The position numbers and the translations under genes are program-made. Shown here piece by piece: positions 4,815-5,149 of a stretch of 5,149 nt of DNA. The stretch's first letter is position 1; each line of letters starts with the position of its first letter. The DNA comes from Ponticaulis sp. (GTDB lineage: Bacteria > Pseudomonadota > Alphaproteobacteria > Caulobacterales > Hyphomonadaceae), in assembly GCA_002699325.1 (NCBI GenBank), contig PABS01000079.1, positions 1,159 through 6,307 on the forward strand. Reading direction: 5' to 3'. The notes below the pieces were generated by a model. It saw only the letters and a program-made list of their open reading frames with translations. It was not told the DNA's origin and made no database searches.

Positions 4815-5149
4815 ATGCCAGTTTTATCGCTGGACACATACGATATGTCCCCCGACCGAGGATTTCTGTGCAGCTTTGATGCTGCAGATATCCACCTGAC
4901 GAATGAGCTCAAAGCCTCTGCTGAGGTCGCGATGGCTCTGCCGGACTTCCTCCCGACAGGCAAGGTCCGTCGGCACCTTTTACGCCATCTTCCAGAGATT
5001 TCCGCCGACACGATCGAAAGGCTCAGCGATGTCGAAGCCCGCAAGGCCATGGTGCACTATTCATTCATGGTGCAGGCCTATGTCTGGGGAGAACCGGAGG
5101 CGCCGCACTCCCTGCCGCGTCAACTCGCAGTGCCTATGGTCGCGCTGGC
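4815..5149 (+). CDS. Indoleamine 2,3-dioxygenase-family protein, N-terminal part (runs off right edge)
   Basis: Visible are 111 codons and two bases, open to the window edge. The protein begins MPVLSLDTYDMSPDRGFL and continues with ALPDFLPTGKVRRHLLRHLP (41-60) and YSFMVQAYVWGEPEAPHSLP (82-101), then RQLAVPMVAL. These match the N-terminal domain of the indoleamine 2,3-dioxygenase family, whose members share an opening with Tyr-x-(Val/Ile/Met)-Ser and Gly-Phe-Leu, then FxxxAYVW, LP and AVP motifs. The family uses haem and O2 to open the indole ring of L-tryptophan to N-formylkynurenine, the first step of the kynurenine pathway; some bacterial members may use other indoles. The haem-ligating His lies beyond the window. 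Start ATG 4815 is supported by AAGAGG (4803-4808), six bases upstream. The divergent Lrp/AsnC gene is its probable regulator. Confidence 0.88.
   Translation, partial: MPVLSLDTYDMSPDRGFLCSFDAADIHLTNELKASAEVAMALPDFLPTGKVRRHLLRHLPEISADTIERLSDVEARKAMVHYSFMVQAYVWGEPEAPHSLPRQLAVPMVAL

Noticed and set aside
4564..5050. ORFs crossing the Lrp/IDO gap on either strand (4564-4899 plus, 4787-5050 minus)
   Set aside because: They run antisense to the clear Lrp and IDO frames and have no supporting motifs or start signals.

Overview
The window looks like chromosomal DNA of a moderately GC-rich Gram-negative bacterium. An alphaproteobacterium of the Hyphomonadaceae/Maricaulales/Caulobacterales type is my best guess from the flavour of the proteins and the gene mix (NhaA, an OxyR-like LysR regulator, DUF4112, DUF4272, a DUF4105/Lnb-like membrane protein, an Lrp/AsnC regulator and a bacterial indoleamine 2,3-dioxygenase). 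This placement is inference and was not tested by any search. There are no rRNA or tRNA genes, insertion sequences or CRISPR arrays.

Left part (1-1716). The 5' end of an nhaA Na+/H+ antiporter gene lies on the minus strand and runs off the left edge. A LysR-family regulator with OxyR-like architecture diverges from it on the plus strand. The 354-base space between them is the most interesting stretch. Read in the nhaA direction it holds an AT-rich promoter region with a LysR-type dyad, an Arg-rich 51-codon leader ORF behind a strong Shine-Dalgarno, a segment with a repeated ACCGGGTG motif, an antiterminator arm, and a textbook intrinsic terminator (9-bp stem, T7 tract). The terminator sits directly before the nhaA ribosome binding site. 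The terminator and antiterminator are mutually exclusive, so nhaA appears to be controlled by transcription attenuation. The controlling input could be a cation riboswitch, leader-peptide translation, or both.

Middle part (1717-4309). A DUF4112 small membrane-associated protein gene is on the minus strand, tail to tail with the LysR gene. After a 282-base divergent gap come two plus-strand genes spaced 40 bases apart, probably one operon: a DUF4272 protein and a three-transmembrane protein with a DUF4105 (Lnb-like) thiol domain.

Right part (4263-5149). An Lrp/AsnC regulator on the minus strand overlaps the end of the DUF4105 gene by 47 bases. It diverges from the start of an indoleamine 2,3-dioxygenase gene that is cut by the right edge. 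The arrangement suggests a KynR-like local regulator of tryptophan/kynurenine catabolism.
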